Shown here in pieces: positions 42,623 through 52,822 of a stretch of DNA of 64,000 nucleotides. The notes beneath the pieces are model-generated. The model worked only from the letters and a program-made list of their open reading frames with translations. It ran no database searches and had not been told where the DNA came from. The stretch comes from Geobacter argillaceus. GTDB lineage: Bacteria > Desulfobacterota > Desulfuromonadia > Geobacterales > DSM-12255. A program made the position numbers and the translations under genes. Positions within the stretch are counted from its first letter, which is position 1, and the number at the start of each line of letters is the position of its first letter. The stretch is from contig NZ_VLLN01000021.1 in NCBI RefSeq assembly GCF_007830735.1, forward strand, positions 17,984-81,983. The letters run 5' to 3'.

Positions 42623-43408
42623 TCAATCCAGTTGCGCCCCGAGCTGCCGGGACAGCACCTTCACCGCTGCAGCCACCGACGGCCCGAACTGCCGGGCTGT
42701 TTCAGCGGGAAAGAAGCCGAACAGGGCTATGTAGCCGATCGGTGATCCGTTCGGACCGATCACCGGCGCAGCCACCGAATTGAGCCCCGGCTTCATCTCC
42801 CCCAGGTCCAGCGCGAATCCGTCTCGACGGCAGTCGGCAAGCTCCCGCAGCAGGCGCTCCCTGTCGAGCTTATCCGGGGTCCCGTGGAAATAGAGCTTAT
42901 CCTCCCCCAGGAGCAGGCCGAGCTCCTCCCGGGGGAGGCAGGCGGCAATCGCTTTGCCGTGCGAACCATAGCTGACCGGAAAACGGTGGCCGATCCGGAC
43001 CGTGACGCCGACATCCACCCCGCCTTCATGCTTGGCCACCACGTACACCGTCCGGTCGGCGATCAGCCCCAGCGTGGCAGTCCCGCCGATCCCGGTTGCC
43101 AGATCCTCCAGGAGCGGCTCCGCCAGACGGGGAGCGTTGAAGTCGTCCAGGACCTTGCGGGAGAGCGTGATCAGACCCGGACCGAGGGCATACCCCTTCC
43201 GGTCGCCATACCGCTGCACCAGCCCGAATCGCTGCATCGTCTGCAGGATGGAGTACGCCTTGCTCTTGTGTATCCCCACCTGGCTGCAGATCTCCGGCAG
43301 ACTCATCTGGGAGGAGCTGTTGCCGGCGAGACAGAACAGCACACGTGCAGCCTGCTCTACAGCCGGCACCATATATTTCTCATCGCTGCGATTTTTTGCG
43401 TCCGCCAT
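42623..43408 (-). CDS. IclR family regulator of the hydroxybenzoyl-CoA reductase operon
   Basis: 261-aa IclR regulator: winged HTH (VEQAARVLFCLAG, then ICSQVGIHKSKAYSILQTM, about 16-60) and effector domain (about 80-255) with GSHGKAIAACLP and SVAAPVIGPNGSPIGYIALFG. First gene of the iclR-hcrCAB-livK unit. A perfect palindrome 14 bp upstream of its start suggests autoregulation. It shares limited similarity with the other IclR at 20348. Confidence 0.9.
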   Translation of the reverse strand: MADAKNRSDEKYMVPAVEQAARVLFCLAGNSSSQMSLPEICSQVGIHKSKAYSILQTMQRFGLVQRYGDRKGYALGPGLITLSRKVLDDFNAPRLAEPLLEDLATGIGGTATLGLIADRTVYVVAKHEGGVDVGVTVRIGHRFPVSYGSHGKAIAACLPREELGLLLGEDKLYFHGTPDKLDRERLLRELADCRRDGFALDLGEMKPGLNSVAAPVIGPNGSPIGYIALFGFFPAETARQFGPSVAAAVKVLSRQLGAQLD

Positions 43409-43421
43409 TTAAGTTCTCCAC

Positions 43422-43439
43422 ACAGAACCTTTGTTCTGT
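43422..43439. promoter_or_regulatory. Palindromic operator upstream of iclR2
   Basis: ACAGAAC-CTTT-GTTCTGT, a perfect 7-bp inverted repeat with a four-base spacer, ending 14 bp before the iclR2 start codon; well placed for autorepression and control of hcrCAB. Confidence 0.6.
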
Positions 43440-43607
43440 ATATAAAAACTAACACAACGATACGTACTGCGTCAAGCGCAAACACCACAATTCAAAACAT
43501 GGGTTTATCTGACACAAACAAACTATGTACAGCAACGTAGCGCCACAACGCGCCTTCCAAATACACAAAACAATCGCAACATTTCGCCTTACCAACCAAG
43601 ATTACAT

Positions 43608-43760
43608 CCGAAATAACGTAGCATATCTGAAATATCGTATACTACTTTCAATCACCCCCAGCAACTTCACAATCAAAAAAAATGTTATACCTTAGACTGT
43701 TATCCACCATGGATTTGAAATTAACACCCTACCTTGAGCAGATACACGACGAAATATCGT
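43608..43760. repeat. Three GAAATATCGT-type boxes
   Basis: CCGAAATAACGTA (43608-43620), CTGAAATATCGTA (43627-43639) and ACGAAATATCGT (about 43749-43760). The first two start 19 bp apart. Possible binding sites for a regulator of the plus-strand operon. Confidence 0.4.
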
Positions 43761-43963
43761 CTCACTTCAACATCACCCAACTCCATAAAAATATATTCTA
43801 CCCAAATATGTAAATGTTTTTAGATAGTTACAAACAACAACGTCCTAATGAATTGCATGGTATCAACTTTGCAAAACATTATTATACAAACTTGCCATTC
43901 ATTCATCCGCACGTTACGGGCGAGGAGCAGGAAGCGAGCTTACGCATCAATAGGAGGAGACCT

Positions 43964-45802
43964 GTGGATCAAGCAGACGTTGCACCTGTTGATTTTGCGC
44001 CGGCAGCAGTCAATGTAATGGAGACACCTGACGGGGGATACCTCCTCAGCTCTCCCGTTCCCCTTGAACCCTATGAGGAAAGCCTGGGGGTGATGTTGCG
44101 CCGCTGGGCCAAAGATGCTCCCGAAAGGATTTTTCTCGGGGAAAGGGACGCTACCGGACAATGGGGTCTCCTGACGTACGGCGAAGCCGATCATCGTGCC
44201 GACGCCATCGCCCAGGCGCTCATCGACCGGGACCTCAGCCCCGACCGGCCGGTCATGATCCTCTCCGGAAACTCCATCGGCCATGCACTGGTCACGCTCG
44301 GAGGGTTCGTCGCCGGTGTCCCGGTGGTACCGGTCTCACCTGCCTATTCGCTGCTCAGCCAGGATTTTGCCAAGCTCAGGGCCATAGTCGACGAGGTCCG
44401 TCCGGCTCTTATCTATGTGGAAAAGGCCGGACCGTTTGCCCGCGCCCTCGACGTCCTGGACCTTTCCGGCGTGGAGGTTGTCACTTCGGACGGACAGACG
44501 GATCGCCCCACCACCCGCCTGTCCACACTTCTTGAGACCAGTCCCACCCAACAGGTTGCCCAAAGATTTGCCCGGGTCGACTCTTCATCAATTGCCAAAA
44601 TCCTCTATTCATCCGGGTCGACCGGCATTCCCAAGGGGGTGCTCAACAGCCACGGCATGCTCTGTGCGAACCAGCAGATGATGGCCCAGGCATGGCCATT
44701 CACGGAGAAGACACCGCCAGTCCTGGTGGACTGGCTCCCCTGGAACCACACCTTCGGAGGTAATCACAACTTCAACCTGGTCCTCAAGCGGGGCGGGACG
44801 CTGTACATCGACGGAGGGAAACCGGTCCCCGGCATGATCGAGCAGACGGTGAGGAACCTGGCGGATATCTCGCCAACCATCTACTTCAACGTTCCGGCCG
44901 GTTTCGCCATGCTGCTCCCGTTTCTGGAGAGTGACGCAGAGCTGCGCAACAACTTCTTCAAGAAGCTGCAACTCATCTTTTACGCGGCAGCTGCCCTGCC
45001 GCAGGACCTGTGGCAACGGCTGGAGGCGGTGTCGATTCTGGCAACCGGCAGGAAAGTGCCCATGACCTCCTCCTGGGGAGCAACGGAGACCTCACCTGCC
45101 GTGACCTCCGCCCATTTCCCCATCGACAGGGCAGGTGTCATCGGCATCCCCCTGCCGGGGGTCACTCTCAAGATGGTGCCGGATCGCGGCAAATTCGAGC
45201 TGCGGGTCAAGGGACCGAATGTAACCCCCGGCTACCTGCATCAACCGGACCTGACCAGTGCGGCCTTTGACGAGGATGGTTTCTACCGGATCGGCGATGC
45301 CGGGGCGTTTGCCGACCCCGCCGTTCCCTGCAAAGGGATCACCTTCAAAGGCCGGGTCGCCGAAGATTTCAAGCTCAGCACCGGGACCTGGGTCCATGTG
45401 GGGCTGTTGAGAGTGGGGATCCTGGCCGCGACGGCCCCTGCCCTGCAGGATCTCCTGGTCACCGGCCATGACCGGGATTACGTCGGGATTCTCGCCTGGC
45501 CGAACATCCAGGGATGCAGACAGATCTGCCGAAACGAGGGAGAACTGACTGCTGAGGACCTTCTGGCCAGCAGGGAATTGGCTGACTATCTCAGGGAAGC
45601 GTTAACGAACTACAACGCCCAGCAGGAAGGCTCTTCCACACTGGTCCGGCGGATCATGCTCATGACCGCTCCCCCTTCCATCGACGCCAACGAGATTACG
45701 GATAAAGGGTACATAAATCAGAGGGCAGCCCTGGAGATGCGGAAACGGCTCGTGGAGCAGCTGTATGCCGGGGAAACGGCACCGGAGGTGATCATTGTAT
45801 AA
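43964..45802 (+). CDS. Feruloyl-CoA synthase-like AMP-dependent CoA ligase
   Basis: 612-aa acyl/aryl-CoA ligase (ANL superfamily). GTG at 43964 is preferred because TAGGAGGAGACCT precedes it; the frame extends AT-rich to 43814 without support. Motifs: ATP loop [44 protein letters not shown], and a C-terminal catalytic Lys in ITDKGYINQ. The segment [15 protein letters not shown] is typical of the feruloyl-CoA synthase subgroup. It heads the transporter operon, so it likely activates the imported aromatic acid (hydroxycinnamate, hydroxybenzoate or related); exact substrate not determinable. Confidence 0.85.
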   Translation: MDQADVAPVDFAPAAVNVMETPDGGYLLSSPVPLEPYEESLGVMLRRWAKDAPERIFLGERDATGQWGLLTYGEADHRADAIAQALIDRDLSPDRPVMILSGNSIGHALVTLGGFVAGVPVVPVSPAYSLLSQDFAKLRAIVDEVRPALIYVEKAGPFARALDVLDLSGVEVVTSDGQTDRPTTRLSTLLETSPTQQVAQRFARVDSSSIAKILYSSGSTGIPKGVLNSHGMLCANQQMMAQAWPFTEKTPPVLVDWLPWNHTFGGNHNFNLVLKRGGTLYIDGGKPVPGMIEQTVRNLADISPTIYFNVPAGFAMLLPFLESDAELRNNFFKKLQLIFYAAAALPQDLWQRLEAVSILATGRKVPMTSSWGATETSPAVTSAHFPIDRAGVIGIPLPGVTLKMVPDRGKFELRVKGPNVTPGYLHQPDLTSAAFDEDGFYRIGDAGAFADPAVPCKGITFKGRVAEDFKLSTGTWVHVGLLRVGILAATAPALQDLLVTGHDRDYVGILAWPNIQGCRQICRNEGELTAEDLLASRELADYLREALTNYNAQQEGSSTLVRRIMLMTAPPSIDANEITDKGYINQRAALEMRKRLVEQLYAGETAPEVIIV

Positions 45803-45841
45803 TTCGACCGCTGGCCTGTCAGGACACACAGAGAGGGTCCC

Positions 45842-46879
45842 ATGGATTCACAGACAATATTGATCCTTGCCCAGGACGGACTTACCAACGGAGCGATCTA
45901 CGTCCTGCTTTCGGTGGCGCTCATTCTGGTCTTCGGCGTCACGCGCGTTGTGCTGATACCGCAAGGCGAGTTCGTATCCTACGGGGCGTTGACACTTGCC
46001 AGCCTGCAACTCGGGGCCATGCCCGGGACGGTATGGCTGCTGCTGATCATGGCCGGTATAGCTGCGATCATGGAGACGTACCGGTTGCTGTCAACTGGAG
46101 CGGGCCGGGAGTTGCCGCGCGTTCTTGCCATGACGCTCGTGCCGCCCGTTGCCATCGCCGCCCTGGTGAAAATCTGCATCCCCCTGCAGTTGGCACTCGG
46201 CTGGCAGGTACTGTTGGCCATACTGATCGTGACGCCGCTCGGTCCCCTTGTCTACCGGGTGGCTTTCCGTCCGCTCGCCGATGCAAGCGTGCTGGTGCTG
46301 CTCATAGCAGCGGTGGCGACCCACTTTGTCCTGGTCGGGCTAGGACTATTGTTCTTCGGCGCTGAAGGGGTTCGCACCCCGCCCTTTTCCGACGCGCAGC
46401 TGACGTTCGGCACCCTCACCGTTTCCGGGCAGAGCCTCTGGGTATATGCGACCAGCTTCGTGTTTATCTCGTTTCTCGCCTGGTTCTTCAGCAGGACCCT
46501 GTACGGCAAGGCGCTGCGGGCCGTGGCATTCAACCGTAACGGTGCCCGTCTGGTAGGCATCAGCCCGCACCTGGCAGGCACGGTCACCTTTGCCTTTGCA
46601 GCGGCCATCGGTTGTCTGTCAGGGGTCCTGATCGGTCCGATCACCACGCTGTACTACGACTCAGGCTTCCTGATCGGCCTCAAAGGCTTTGTCGGCGCGA
46701 TTGTCGGCGGCATGGCCAGTTATCCGCTGGCGGCAGCCGGTGCCTTCATGGTCGGGTTTCTGGAATCGTTCTCGTCATTCTGGCTGAGCGGCTACAAGGA
46801 CGTCATCGTGTTTACCATCATCATCCCCATACTGTTGTGGCGTTCACTATCGAGCATTCACTACGAGGAAGAAGAATGA
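45842..46879 (+). CDS. LivH-type ABC transporter permease
   Basis: 345-aa inner-membrane permease with about eight to nine hydrophobic segments. N-terminal [20 protein letters not shown] is the LivH signature; the loop [20 protein letters not shown] and [14 protein letters not shown] is the EAA-like region contacting the ATPase. It contains an extra hydrophilic insertion around 75-110 relative to short LivH proteins. 39 bp after the ligase, overlapping the next gene by ATGA. Substrate probably aromatic acids rather than amino acids, from context. Confidence 0.88.
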   Translation: MDSQTILILAQDGLTNGAIYVLLSVALILVFGVTRVVLIPQGEFVSYGALTLASLQLGAMPGTVWLLLIMAGIAAIMETYRLLSTGAGRELPRVLAMTLVPPVAIAALVKICIPLQLALGWQVLLAILIVTPLGPLVYRVAFRPLADASVLVLLIAAVATHFVLVGLGLLFFGAEGVRTPPFSDAQLTFGTLTVSGQSLWVYATSFVFISFLAWFFSRTLYGKALRAVAFNRNGARLVGISPHLAGTVTFAFAAAIGCLSGVLIGPITTLYYDSGFLIGLKGFVGAIVGGMASYPLAAAGAFMVGFLESFSSFWLSGYKDVIVFTIIIPILLWRSLSSIHYEEEE

Positions 46880-48627
46880 TACGCCGTATCGGGTTGGCAC
46901 TGTTCCTGGCACTGTTGGCGATCCTGCCGCTCTGCTCCTCATTCTACATCACCCTGGGGAGCTATATCGGGCTCTACAGCATGGTGGCGCTCGGCCTCGT
47001 GCTCCTGACCGGCGTCGCCGGCCTGACCTCGTTCGGACAGGCGGCCTTCATGGGGGTTGCCGCGTACACAACAGCCATACTCACCATACAATTCGGCTGG
47101 TCTCCCTGGCTGACCCTGCTCATTGCCCTGGCGTTGACGATGGCAATTGCCTTCATCCTCGGGGCGATCACCCTGCGCATGGGGGGCCATTATCTTCCCC
47201 TGGCCACCATCGCCTGGGGGATCAGCCTCTATTTTCTCTTCGGAACCGTCCCGGCCCTGGGCGGCTCCACCGGCATCTCCGACATCAAGGCGCTACAGCT
47301 GTTCGGCATGGAACTCAGGGATGAGAGGATATTCTACTATCTCATCTGGGCGGTCTGTCTTTCAGCCCTCTGGGTCACCATCAACCTGCTGGACTCCCGC
47401 GAAGGGCGGGCGATCCGGGCGCTCAAGGGCGGAACATCGATGGTGGAAGCCTTTGGTGCCAGCGGCCATCGGCTGAAAAACATCGTCTTCGTCTATTCCG
47501 CGGGACTCGCCTGCCTGGCAGGCTGGCTCTATGCCCACATGCAGCGCTTTGTGAACCCCTCCCCCTTTGGCCTCAACCAGGGGATCGAATTCCTGTTCAT
47601 GATCACCATCGGCGGCCCCTTCAGCGTCTGGGGGGCGATAGCCGGCGCCACGGTGATCACGCTCCTGAAAACAGTGCTCCAGGGGATTCTGCCAAAACTG
47701 ATCCCCCAGACCGGCAATTTCGAGATCATCGTGTTCGGCATCATGATCGTAGCGGTGCTCCAATGGATGCGGGGCGGCATCTGGTCACTGGTCGAACGGC
47801 TGCTCCCACCGAAGCCGAACAAACCGATCAACGACTCTTCGGACCTGTCGATGCGCGACCAGCCATCGCGGGGGACTGTGCTGCTCAGGGTGGATGGAGT
47901 TACAAAGGCATACGGCGGACTGGTGGCGGTCAAGAAGATGAGCTTCGAACTGTCCGCCGGTGAAATCGTCGGACTGATCGGTCCCAACGGGGCCGGCAAG
48001 TCCACGATGTTCAACCTGATCAGCGGCGAGGTGCCCCGCACGGCGGGAAGCATCTACCTGGGCTCGGAAAACATCAGCGGCCTGCGACCTTCCCAGATTG
48101 CCCGGCGTGGACTCAGTCGGACCTTTCAACACGTACGGCTGATCCCCGGTATGACGACCATCGAGAACGTCATGATCGGCGCGTATTTACGCACGCACGA
48201 CGGCATCTTCGCCGCCGGCCTGCGCCTGAATCAGACAAGGGAAGCCCGGGTCCGCGCGGAAGCGGCCAGGCAGCTCCGACGTGTCGGGCTCGAGGACAGC
48301 ATGTTCGTGCCTGCCGGGAGCCTGTCACTCGGCAAACAGCGCATCGTTGAAATTGCCCGTGCCCTTTGCGGCGATCCTCTGCTGTTGCTCCTTGACGAGC
48401 CGGCAGCAGGGCTGAGACACCTGGAGAAAAAGGAACTGGCGGCCTTGCTGGCGGAACTGCGCGGCCAGGGGTTGAGTGTTCTGATCGTCGAACACGACAT
48501 GGATTTCCTGATGAATCTCGTTGACCGGATCGTGGTCATGGAATTCGGCGAGAAACTGGCCGAGGGATTGCCGCGGGAGATACGCTCCAATCCGGCAGTG
48601 CTCGAAGCGTACCTGGGAGGGGTGTGA
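46876..48627 (+). CDS. LivM-LivG fusion: permease plus ATP-binding protein
   Basis: 583-aa fusion. Residues about 1-310 are a LivM permease ([58 protein letters not shown], each quoted in part), followed by a linker ([12 protein letters not shown]) and a LivG ATPase from about 335: Walker [10 protein letters not shown]-loop [12 protein letters not shown], signature [14 protein letters not shown], Walker [12 protein letters not shown], and H-loop EHDMDF. ATG 46876 overlaps the LivH stop; an upstream open frame to 46612 is antiframe to LivH and discarded. It ends in TGATG with livF. Such fusions tie permease and ATPase stoichiometry. Confidence 0.9.
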   Translation: MIRRIGLALFLALLAILPLCSSFYITLGSYIGLYSMVALGLVLLTGVAGLTSFGQAAFMGVAAYTTAILTIQFGWSPWLTLLIALALTMAIAFILGAITLRMGGHYLPLATIAWGISLYFLFGTVPALGGSTGISDIKALQLFGMELRDERIFYYLIWAVCLSALWVTINLLDSREGRAIRALKGGTSMVEAFGASGHRLKNIVFVYSAGLACLAGWLYAHMQRFVNPSPFGLNQGIEFLFMITIGGPFSVWGAIAGATVITLLKTVLQGILPKLIPQTGNFEIIVFGIMIVAVLQWMRGGIWSLVERLLPPKPNKPINDSSDLSMRDQPSRGTVLLRVDGVTKAYGGLVAVKKMSFELSAGEIVGLIGPNGAGKSTMFNLISGEVPRTAGSIYLGSENISGLRPSQIARRGLSRTFQHVRLIPGMTTIENVMIGAYLRTHDGIFAAGLRLNQTREARVRAEAARQLRRVGLEDSMFVPAGSLSLGKQRIVEIARALCGDPLLLLLDEPAAGLRHLEKKELAALLAELRGQGLSVLIVEHDMDFLMNLVDRIVVMEFGEKLAEGLPREIRSNPAVLEAYLGGV

Positions 48628-49394
48628 TGACGGAACGTCTGCTCACCGTGCGTGACCTTAATGTCCGCTACGGCAAGGTCGAAGCGGTTTACCGGGCATC
48701 CCTCGACGTGGACCGGGGGACCATCGTCAGCGTCATCGGTCCGAACGGCGCCGGTAAATCGACACTTTTGAATGCCCTCATGGGTGTGCTCCCGTCACGG
48801 GGGAGTGTCGAATTCTGCGGCAACGACATGGCGCGGCTTTCTGTCGAGCGGAGGGTGAGCCAGGGGCTCTGCCTGGTTCCGGAAACGCGGGAGCTTTTCG
48901 CACAGATGTCCGTGGAGGACAACCTGGAGCTGGGTGCGTTTACCCGCTACCGGCGTGGCGACAAAGGTATCCGGCAGAGCCTGAACGAGGTGTTCGCACT
49001 GTTCCCCCGATTGGAGCAGCGGCGCACCCAGTTCGCCGGCAGCCTTTCCGGCGGCGAACGACAGATGCTCGCCCTGGGCCGGGCGCTCATGAGCCAGCCG
49101 ACCCTGCTGATGCTGGATGAACCGAGCCTGGGGCTGGCGCCGCTCATTGTCAAAGAGATCCTGCACGCCATCAGCGACCTGCGTTCCACGGGAGTCAGCA
49201 TCCTCTTGATCGAACAGAACGCCCGCGCGGCCCTGCAGATTTCCGACTACGGCTATGTGCTCGAAAACGGGGAGATTGCCCTGGAAGGACCGAGTAGTGA
49301 TCTGGCCACCAATCCGCGGATCGTAGAGAGTTATCTCGGGATCGGAGGAGGTGAGGAGGCTTCCGGAGGAGATGGCGTGCCCAGGGGCGAATAA
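48627..49394 (+). CDS. LivF-type ABC transporter ATP-binding protein
   Basis: 255-aa ATPase: Walker [10 protein letters not shown]-loop CLVPETRELFAQMSVEDNL, signature SLSGGERQMLALGRALM, Walker B LLMLDEPSLGL, H-loop IEQNAR. ATG at 48627 overlaps the preceding stop (TGATG); GGAGGGG lies four bases before it. The C-terminus has a Gly/Glu-rich tail (GIGGGEEASGGDG). Completes the importer with LivH, LivMG and the LivK proteins. Confidence 0.92.
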   Translation: MTERLLTVRDLNVRYGKVEAVYRASLDVDRGTIVSVIGPNGAGKSTLLNALMGVLPSRGSVEFCGNDMARLSVERRVSQGLCLVPETRELFAQMSVEDNLELGAFTRYRRGDKGIRQSLNEVFALFPRLEQRRTQFAGSLSGGERQMLALGRALMSQPTLLMLDEPSLGLAPLIVKEILHAISDLRSTGVSILLIEQNARAALQISDYGYVLENGEIALEGPSSDLATNPRIVESYLGIGGGEEASGGDGVPRGE

Positions 49395-49458
49395 ACCCGG
49401 AACCAACCGAGAACGTCAAAAGCAATTGAACACGGATCAACGCTGACGTAGACGGATC

Positions 49459-49532
49459 AACGCGGATACCCAAGGCATGACCGGACCGTTCAAGTCCGCG
49501 TAAATCCGTTCCAATCCGCGTCCATCCGCGTT
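49459..49532. repeat. Imperfect inverted repeat of GGATCAACGC / GCGTCCATCCGCGT type
   Basis: In the 267-bp gap between livF and livK2, two GGATCAACGC units on one side (49434-49467) face AATCCGCGTCCATCCGCGTT units on the other; AACGCGGAT (49459-49467) pairs with ATCCGCGTT (49524-49532). A degenerate intergenic repeat without coding content. Confidence 0.45.
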
Positions 49533-49661
49533 TCATTGCCGTTCAGGTTTTATTGGAGCCGTAAAGGACTGACAGCGACAGCGAACAACAGAAAAACAAC
49601 GGAGCAAAAGGTACACAACCCGGTGTGCTCGCAAGGGCCACCCACTTAAAGGAGGCGTGAG

Positions 49662-50816
49662 ATGAAACAGAGTATGGTCGTAATCAGCATGGTTGCCGTC
49701 ATGGCGACGGCCGCTGCCGCACGGGCGGACATCACGATTGGCGTGAACCTCTCATCGACAGGACCGGCAGCATCTCTCGGCATGCCGGAAAAGAATGCCA
49801 TCACGATCGGCCCCTCGGTCATCGCCGGGCAGAAGGTGAACTACGTCATCTATGATGACGCCACCGATACCACCAACGCCGTGCAGAACGTGAAGCGACT
49901 GATCTCGGAGGCAAAGGCCGATGTAATCATCGGACCCACCACCTCACCGACCTCAAAGGCCGTTACTGACACGGTCGCGGAATCAAAAACCCCCATGATC
50001 CAGCTTTCGCCCGGCATTGCCGCATCTTCCGACGATCCCAAGCGGAGGTGGATCTTCAGCGCCCCGCCGGCCGACGCAGTGTACGCCGATGCCCTGATCA
50101 GGCACATGGTCAAGAAAGGGGTCAAGACGGTTTCCGTGATCGCGGTTGATGACGCCTACGGAGAAAACTGCACCGTAGCATACCGGAAGATCGCGGACCA
50201 GAAGGGGATCAAGACCCTGACGGTCGAGAAATACAAGAGGGCCGACACCAGCGCCACCGCGCAGGTACTGAAGGCGATGCAGGGCAATCCCGACGCGGTC
50301 TATATCGCCTCCTCCGGGACCCCGGGTGCGCTGCCCCACGTGGCGCTGATCGATCGCGGCTACAAGGGCAAGATCTACCAGTCGGGCGGTTCTGCCAATG
50401 CCGAATTCCTCCGCGTCGGCGGCAAGGCGTTGGAAGGTTCGTTCATGCTCGGCTCACCGCTCCTTGCTGCCGAGCAGTTCCCCAATGGGTATCCGGCCAA
50501 GAAGGAGGCCCTCGACTTTGTGAAGGCATACGAAGCCAAGTACGGTGCCCGCAACTTCTTTGCCTCCCTGGGGTGGAATGCGCTGAAGATCGTTGAGGCC
50601 GCTGTCCCCAAAGCGCTGAAGGTTGCCAAACCCGGCACGGAGAAGTTCCGGGTTGCCCTTCGTGACGCAATCGAAGGCACCAAGGGGCTCAGGGGCGCCG
50701 GGACCGTGTTCACCATGACCAAAACCGATCATACGGGGATCAACCAGCTCGGCATGTGCGTGCTGAAGGTAGAAAACGGCAAATGGAAGCTGGAAGATCA
50801 CGCTGAGTTCAAGTAG
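49662..50816 (+). CDS. LivK-type ABC transporter substrate-binding protein (copy 2)
   Basis: 384-aa periplasmic binding protein, very similar to the copy at 37452 throughout (for example DATDTTNAVQNVKRLISEAK and SGTPGALPHVALIDRGYKGK). Signal peptide of about 22 residues ending ARA before DITIG. Differences cluster in ligand-lobe segments (IGPTTSPTSKAVTDTVAESK here). AAAGGAGGCGTGAG precedes the ATG and the whole upstream block GCAAGGGCCACCCACTTAAA is shared with copy 1, so the duplication included the leader. A terminator follows the gene. Confidence 0.92.
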   Translation: MKQSMVVISMVAVMATAAAARADITIGVNLSSTGPAASLGMPEKNAITIGPSVIAGQKVNYVIYDDATDTTNAVQNVKRLISEAKADVIIGPTTSPTSKAVTDTVAESKTPMIQLSPGIAASSDDPKRRWIFSAPPADAVYADALIRHMVKKGVKTVSVIAVDDAYGENCTVAYRKIADQKGIKTLTVEKYKRADTSATAQVLKAMQGNPDAVYIASSGTPGALPHVALIDRGYKGKIYQSGGSANAEFLRVGGKALEGSFMLGSPLLAAEQFPNGYPAKKEALDFVKAYEAKYGARNFFASLGWNALKIVEAAVPKALKVAKPGTEKFRVALRDAIEGTKGLRGAGTVFTMTKTDHTGINQLGMCVLKVENGKWKLEDHAEFK

Positions 50817-50828
50817 TCCGGCAACACC

Positions 50829-50862
50829 GCCCCCCCTCTCCCAATACAGGGAAAGGGGGGGC
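50829..50862 (+). terminator. Terminator after livK2
   Basis: GCCCCCCCTCTCCC pairs with GGGAAAGGGGGGGC across CAATACA, with CTTTTG about ten bases later. It would end most transcripts before the stress-protein gene. Confidence 0.6.
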
Positions 50863-50905
50863 GCAGAAGGCTTTTGTCGGAGCAGTATTGAAAAGGGGCC
50901 TGTTC

Positions 50906-51718
50906 ATGGATTTCAAAGATATTCTCGTTCATATCGACAATACCAGACAGTGCGAGACCCGGTTGGAACTGGCGATCAGACTTGCCAGGGAGCACAACGC
51001 CTACCTGACCGGACTCTACGTGATTACTCACCCCCACTATGCACCGCAAGGCGAAGGGCTGAACCAGAAGGTGAGGCAGGCAAAGGAGCTGTTTCAATCG
51101 AAAACAGCCGGGGCGGGTATAGATGCCGAGTACCTCTGCGCCGACTGGGGGGTCACCGGCGACAGCATGGTGGAAATTCTCAATCACTATGCACATCGAA
51201 AGGATCTGGTCATTGTCGGTCAGACCGTTCAGGACGGGCCGCCGGAGGATGCCCCCGCTGATCTCCCCGAGCGGGTTGTCCTCGGTTCGGGCCGACCGGT
51301 GCTCGTTGTCCCCTATGCGGGGAGGTTCGGCAACGTGGGAGAACGGGTGGTCGTGGCATGGAGAGCCGGACGGGCATCGGCACGGGCACTCCACGATGCC
51401 ATGCCGTTCCTGCTCAAGGCCAAACAGGTTTTCGTGGTAACGATAAAGTCGTCAGGCGACCAGGAGGTGGCAGATATCTATGGCGATGGTACAATCGTTA
51501 CCCATCTGGAACGTTACAACATTCGGGTCAAGGAAGAAACCCTTGAAACCGGGGATGCCCCTGTGGGCAACCTGCTGATGAATTATGCCTGGGAACATGG
51601 CTGCTACCTGCTGGTCATGGGTGTGCCCGCCCAGACAGCTCACGGGACAACGGCCATTGGGCCGGTTGCCAGGGCATTCTTCGAGCATATGACCTTGCCG
51701 GTGTTGATGTCCAATTGA
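50906..51718 (+). CDS. Universal stress protein (UspA family)
   Basis: 270-aa UspA-type protein. N-terminal Usp domain begins MDFKDILVHIDNTRQCETRLE and ends VLGSGRPVLVVPYAG (ATP-loop-like), followed by a second, shorter Usp-like domain ending FFEHMTLPVLMSN. ATG 50906 is chosen over TTG 50888 because AAAAGGGG is correctly spaced. Proteins of this type are common next to aromatic-acid import or C4 transport operons; exact role unknown. Next gene starts 18 bp downstream. Confidence 0.85.
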   Translation: MDFKDILVHIDNTRQCETRLELAIRLAREHNAYLTGLYVITHPHYAPQGEGLNQKVRQAKELFQSKTAGAGIDAEYLCADWGVTGDSMVEILNHYAHRKDLVIVGQTVQDGPPEDAPADLPERVVLGSGRPVLVVPYAGRFGNVGERVVVAWRAGRASARALHDAMPFLLKAKQVFVVTIKSSGDQEVADIYGDGTIVTHLERYNIRVKEETLETGDAPVGNLLMNYAWEHGCYLLVMGVPAQTAHGTTAIGPVARAFFEHMTLPVLMSN

Positions 51719-51736
51719 ACAAAGGGAGACACGACC

Positions 51737-52822
51737 GTGCTTGTTACGGATCACGATCTGCAGAGAGTCCTCTGCGAAATATTACGGCACGCCGGCAGTG
51801 ACGAGTACGAAGCAGGCCTGGTAGCCGACCATCTGGTACGGGCCAACCTGACCGGGCATGACAGCCATGGAGCAGGTATGCTCCCCAACTATGTCAGGAG
51901 TGTGCAGGCTGGGTTGCTGCTGCCGGGCACGACTGCCAGCCTGGTACGGGACGATGGTTCGATCATGGTATTCGATGGTCAGCGGGGGTATGGCCAACGT
52001 GTGGCCGCAGAGTCGATGGATGCCGCCATCCGGCGCTGCCGGGAGACCGGCCTGGTGGTCATGGCGCTCCGCAATGCCCATCACATCGGCAGGGTGGGCT
52101 CCTATGGCGAGCAGAGCATCGCTGCGGGTCTGGTGTCCCTCCACTTCGTCAATGTCATCGATCATGCACCGCTCGTCGTCCCCTTTGGCGGCCGGGATGC
52201 CCGCTACTCCACCAACCCGCTCTGCATGGCCATGCCGGCGACCGCCGGCACCCCCGCCATCCTCCTGGACATGGCCACCAGCAAGATAGCGCTGGGCAAG
52301 GCCCGCGTGGCACAGAACAGCGGTAAAACGGTGGCGCCGGGGCTGCTGCTGGATCACCAGGGAGAGGCGACCACCGATCCGGCGGTCATGTTCCGGGAGC
52401 CGCGGGGGGCGCTGCTCCCCTTTGGCGACCACAAAGGATACGGCCTGGCGTTCTTCTGCGAGCTGCTGGCCGGGGTGCTGACCGGAGGTGGCACCATCCA
52501 GCCGGGAAACCCGCGCCAGGGGAGCATCGTCAACAACATGCTGACCTTTGTCGTCGATCCCGGACGCCTGGTCGACCATGACTGGATGCAGGCGGAAATA
52601 GACGCCGTCACCCGCTATGTCAAGGGATCACCGCCCGCATCGCCCGGCGGAACAGTCATGGTAGCCGGTGACCCGGAACGGAAGATGGTTGCCGAGCGGC
52701 AATCGGCTGGCATCCCGGTGGATGATGGTACCTGGGAAGAGATTCTGCAGGCCGGCGAACAGGTGGGACTCAGCCGTTCGCGGTTGGAGTCGTTTGTTGC
52801 AGCAAAGATGCCGTGTCGTTGA
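51737..52822 (+). CDS. Malate/L-lactate dehydrogenase family (Ldh2) oxidoreductase
   Basis: 361-aa NAD(P)-dependent Ldh2-type enzyme. Family landmarks: N-terminal helical region with ANLTGHDSHGAGMLPNYV, the catalytic-region ALRNAHHIGRVGSYGE with His, STNPLCMAMP, LLDMATSKIALGK and FGDHKGYGLAFFCELLAG. GTG start at 51737 with AAAGGGAG upstream. Could reduce a 2-keto acid or oxidise a 2-hydroxy acid. Its 3' end overlaps the convergent CoA ligase gene by 53 bp. Confidence 0.88.
   Translation: MLVTDHDLQRVLCEILRHAGSDEYEAGLVADHLVRANLTGHDSHGAGMLPNYVRSVQAGLLLPGTTASLVRDDGSIMVFDGQRGYGQRVAAESMDAAIRRCRETGLVVMALRNAHHIGRVGSYGEQSIAAGLVSLHFVNVIDHAPLVVPFGGRDARYSTNPLCMAMPATAGTPAILLDMATSKIALGKARVAQNSGKTVAPGLLLDHQGEATTDPAVMFREPRGALLPFGDHKGYGLAFFCELLAGVLTGGGTIQPGNPRQGSIVNNMLTFVVDPGRLVDHDWMQAEIDAVTRYVKGSPPASPGGTVMVAGDPERKMVAERQSAGIPVDDGTWEEILQAGEQVGLSRSRLESFVAAKMPCR

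Larger units (their letters stand above)
43409..43963. other. Divergent promoter region between iclR2/hcr and the ligase-transporter operon
   Basis: 555-bp AT-rich gap. An open frame continues the ligase upstream to 43814, but base composition and the ribosome site argue against its translation. It contains one IclR-type palindrome near iclR2 and three related GAAATA(T/A)CGT boxes. Confidence 0.6.

Noticed and set aside
43814..43963. Fifty-codon N-terminal extension of the CoA ligase.
   Set aside because: AT-rich, not similar to ligase N-termini, and the strong AGGAGG site points to GTG 43964.
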